Positions 62,321 to 64,000 of a DNA stretch of 64,000 nucleotides are shown here, one piece after another; positions within the stretch are counted from its first letter, which is position 1, and each line of letters opens with the position of its first letter. Location: the NCBI GenBank assembly GCA_003058495.1, contig QBVC01000024.1, positions 101,103 through 165,102 of the forward strand. Direction: 5' to 3'. The translations under genes and the position numbers were made by a program. A model generated the notes under the pieces. It saw nothing but the letters and a program-made list of their open reading frames with translations, was not told the origin of the DNA and searched no databases. Source of the DNA: a gamma proteobacterium symbiont of Ctena orbiculata (GTDB lineage: Bacteria; Pseudomonadota; Gammaproteobacteria; Chromatiales; Chromatiaceae).

Positions 62321-62743
62321 TTATGGGTTTTTCACCACATCCTTGATGTTGCCGGCATTCTGAATGGCATCCGGCATGGCGTCCCAGGCGGTTTTGATCT
62401 CTTTGAGCAGGGATGCCACTTCATCGAGGGCCTCGATGTCCTGGTGGATGTTGGCCTCGAACAGGCGCCGGATCATGTAGTCGTAGAGCATATCGAGGTT
62501 GTTGGCGATCTCACCGCCCTGTTCAAAATCGAGGGCGCCGCGGAGGGCGTCGATGACGGAGATGATCCAGTTGATCTCATTATGCCTCGCCTCATGCTCC
62601 TTTCGCTGGATCGACCCCTTTGCATTGGAGATGCCGTCCAGGGCGCCGCCCATCAGCATCTGCACCAGCCGAAAGGGGGTGGCGTACATGGCTTCGGATG
62701 AAGCTGCTTGACGATAACTGTTTATTGCTGAGTTACTAACCAT
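62321..62743 (-). CDS. fliS: Flagellin export chaperone FliS
   Basis: A 140-residue four-helix FliS. It shows INSYRQAASSEAMYATPFRL, VQMLMGGALDGISNAKG, and INWIISVIDALRGALDFEQGG, then NLDMLYDYMIRRLFEANIH, all typical. FliS binds the C-terminus of flagellin in the cytoplasm and prevents early polymerisation. It lies 45 bases downstream of fliD. Start ATG 62743. Confidence 0.93.
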   Translation of the reverse strand: MVSNSAINSYRQAASSEAMYATPFRLVQMLMGGALDGISNAKGSIQRKEHEARHNEINWIISVIDALRGALDFEQGGEIANNLDMLYDYMIRRLFEANIHQDIEALDEVASLLKEIKTAWDAMPDAIQNAGNIKDVVKNP

Positions 62744-62788
62744 TATTAGACCTTCAAGCTGTTCGGGTTAAGCCATTATTGCGCAACA

Positions 62789-64000
62789 TCAGCTGTTCTG
62801 TATGGATGACAGCTGACTGGTGAGAAAGCTGCTGGTACTCTGCAGTATAGCAACGGTCTGATCCAGTGCCGTAAACTGCTCCACCAACATCTTCTCATAG
62901 GAGACCAAATGGAGCTCCTGCCGCTCGATCTGATTCTGCAGGGTGTCCATTTGACTATTCAAACTCTCATCCTTGGCGTCGATCACACCGCCGGTATCGA
63001 GCAGCAGATCGGCGTAGGTATGGAAACGGTTCGCAAACCCGGTGGTTGCATCGGTCAGAATCTGCGATACCCGGTCGAAGTCGTTGATCAGCGCGTCCGC
63101 CAGTTCGCTGCTGTCGAGGGAGATCACCCCTTCCCTGTCCCGGGTGATACCGATCTCGAACAGGTAGGCGGGCGCCGCATCCACGGTCGCTGTCTGGTTG
63201 AGGATATCGACAAAGCCCTGGCGCATTCTGCGCAGGCTGCTGTCGCGCCCCAGAGAGCTTACCTCCATGGCGTCGAACTCATCCATGATCGTATTGTAGG
63301 CATCGACGAGGCTCTGGATCCTCTCCTCAATCGCGGTGTTGTCCCGGGTGATACCGATCGAGGCGCTGCCTGCGCCGACCAGTTCGATGGTTACCCCTGA
63401 AATGGCCGCGGTCACCGAATTCGATGCACTGGTGACGGTGAAGCCATCGATATAGAGCAGGGCGTCCTGGGCCGTCTCCACCTGTTCCGCCAGGCCATCG
63501 CCACCGGCACCGATGAAGAACAGCCTGGAGAGACCGGTGTCATTGCTATGGCTGCCGTCGCTATCCGTAAAGCTGACCGCGATGGCATTCGCCGCGCCGG
63601 TATCCCGGCTGGTCAGGATCAGACGGCTGCCGCCGCTCTCGTTGAGGATGGTGGCTGAAACACCGGGATTGTCAGCGGCGCTGTTGATGGCATCGCGCAG
63701 ACCCGCCAGGGTGTTGTTGCTGGCATCGACGGTCAGATCCATGGTCGACCCGTCGACGGTGATCGACAGGGTGCCGGTACCGACCGCGGTGTCGCTGTCG
63801 GTATAGGCCGAGGAGGCCAGCTTGTCACCGCTTGCCAGGGTGTCGACAACGATGTCATAGCTCGATACCGCGGCGTTTTCGTCGGCGCTCACGGTCAACA
63901 CGGATTCATCCGTCGTAGTGGATGAGAAAACGGCAAGACCGGTGGCCGTGGTCAACTGCTCCACGGTGGACTTGAAGGAATCGATAGCACTCTTGATCAA
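62789..64000 (-). CDS. fliD: Flagellar filament cap protein FliD, C-terminal 403 residues
   Basis: Partial gene: the N-terminus lies past the window edge at 64000. Visible are the end of the FliD N-domain (SYDIVVDTLASGDKLASSAY) and FliD C-domain (SLVDAYNTIMDEFDAMEVSS), then the C-terminal coiled coil (LNSQMDTLQNQIERQELHLV, YEKMLVEQFTALDQTVAI) that forms the cap's leg. FliD forms the filament cap that folds flagellin at the tip. Upstream of fliS and fliT on the same strand. Confidence 0.93.
   Translation of the reverse strand: MIKSAIDSFKSTVEQLTTATGLAVFSSTTTDESVLTVSADENAAVSSYDIVVDTLASGDKLASSAYTDSDTAVGTGTLSITVDGSTMDLTVDASNNTLAGLRDAINSAADNPGVSATILNESGGSRLILTSRDTGAANAIAVSFTDSDGSHSNDTGLSRLFFIGAGGDGLAEQVETAQDALLYIDGFTVTSASNSVTAAISGVTIELVGAGSASIGITRDNTAIEERIQSLVDAYNTIMDEFDAMEVSSLGRDSSLRRMRQGFVDILNQTATVDAAPAYLFEIGITRDREGVISLDSSELADALINDFDRVSQILTDATTGFANRFHTYADLLLDTGGVIDAKDESLNSQMDTLQNQIERQELHLVSYEKMLVEQFTALDQTVAILQSTSSFLTSQLSSIQNS

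Overview
The window is a gene-dense chromosomal segment of a gammaproteobacterium, with no rRNA, tRNA, CRISPR array or intact insertion sequence that I could see. The organism fixes CO2 through the Calvin cycle: it has form I RuBisCO (cbbL, cbbS), a divergent cbbR, cbbQ and cbbO, and a phosphoribulokinase gene. It also has a polar-flagellum type fliD-fliS-fliT cluster, two NhaD Na+/H+ antiporters, and housekeeping blocks in typical gammaproteobacterial order (yraN-diaA-dolP; rpsP-rimM-trmD-rplS; ffh next to a ypjD-like gene). This fits a chemolithoautotrophic, probably sulfur-oxidising member of the Chromatiales or a relative, including the free-living and symbiotic marine sulfur oxidisers. 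The genus is inference; no sulfur-oxidation gene lies in the window.

Layout. 1-2750: end of yraN, a DiaA/GmhA-type SIS protein, the DolP lipoprotein and a GlcD-type FAD oxidase. 3090-6119: a Crp-family regulator divergent from a CHASE2 adenylate/guanylate cyclase. 6139-8334: a sugar-phosphate transferase, a rhodanese-fold protein lacking its cysteine and an unrecognised protein. 8577-11597: tandem nhaD genes. 11909-22567: carbon-fixation region (prk, cbbR, cbbLS, cbbQO) interrupted by gloB and dxs on the other strand. 22589-24049: two unrecognised small proteins and a 683-bp gene-free, locally AT-rich gap. 24050-27231: DAHP synthase and a FimX-like degenerate GGDEF/EAL protein. 27258-37293: a minus-strand block with a membrane-anchored coiled-coil protein, a DUF302-like protein, an orphan ParA ATPase, two exported proteins built on aromatic-Arg-Pro repeats, an RND pump with a very long basic tail, its membrane-fusion partner and an SCP2-like protein. 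37729-43311: dynamin-like GTPase, diguanylate cyclase, HDOD protein, NrtR-nadA. 43329-51315: a second coiled-coil protein of the same family as the one at 27258, a fatty-acid-hydroxylase-like enzyme, a K+ channel with a separate RCK gene and several small proteins. 51503-57048: sbcB, a histone-deacetylase-fold protein and a Pat-like acyl-CoA synthetase/acetyltransferase. 57240-64000: ribosomal and SRP genes, ypjD-like gene and the flagellar cap/chaperone genes, with fliD cut by the window edge.

How genes work together. PrkB and RuBisCO form the Calvin-cycle core. CbbR is placed to control cbbLS, and CbbQO is the RuBisCO activase. A hairpin after cbbL and a terminator-like hairpin after cbbS could set high cbbLS and low cbbQO expression. 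NrtR and NadA form an NAD-synthesis unit with a candidate operator. The deacetylase-fold protein and the Pat-like protein are divergent neighbours and could form a reversible lysine-acylation switch. Many genes concern second messengers (cyclase/Crp, diguanylate cyclase/HDOD, FimX-like).

The best candidates for undescribed biology are the two adjacent exported repeat proteins (29363-31301), the pair of coiled-coil membrane proteins ending in RPMxFxNSFxPW (27258-27779 and 43329-43895), and the RND pump with a roughly 200-residue Lys/Ala-rich tail. All calls come from reading the sequence and remembered family features; no database search was run.
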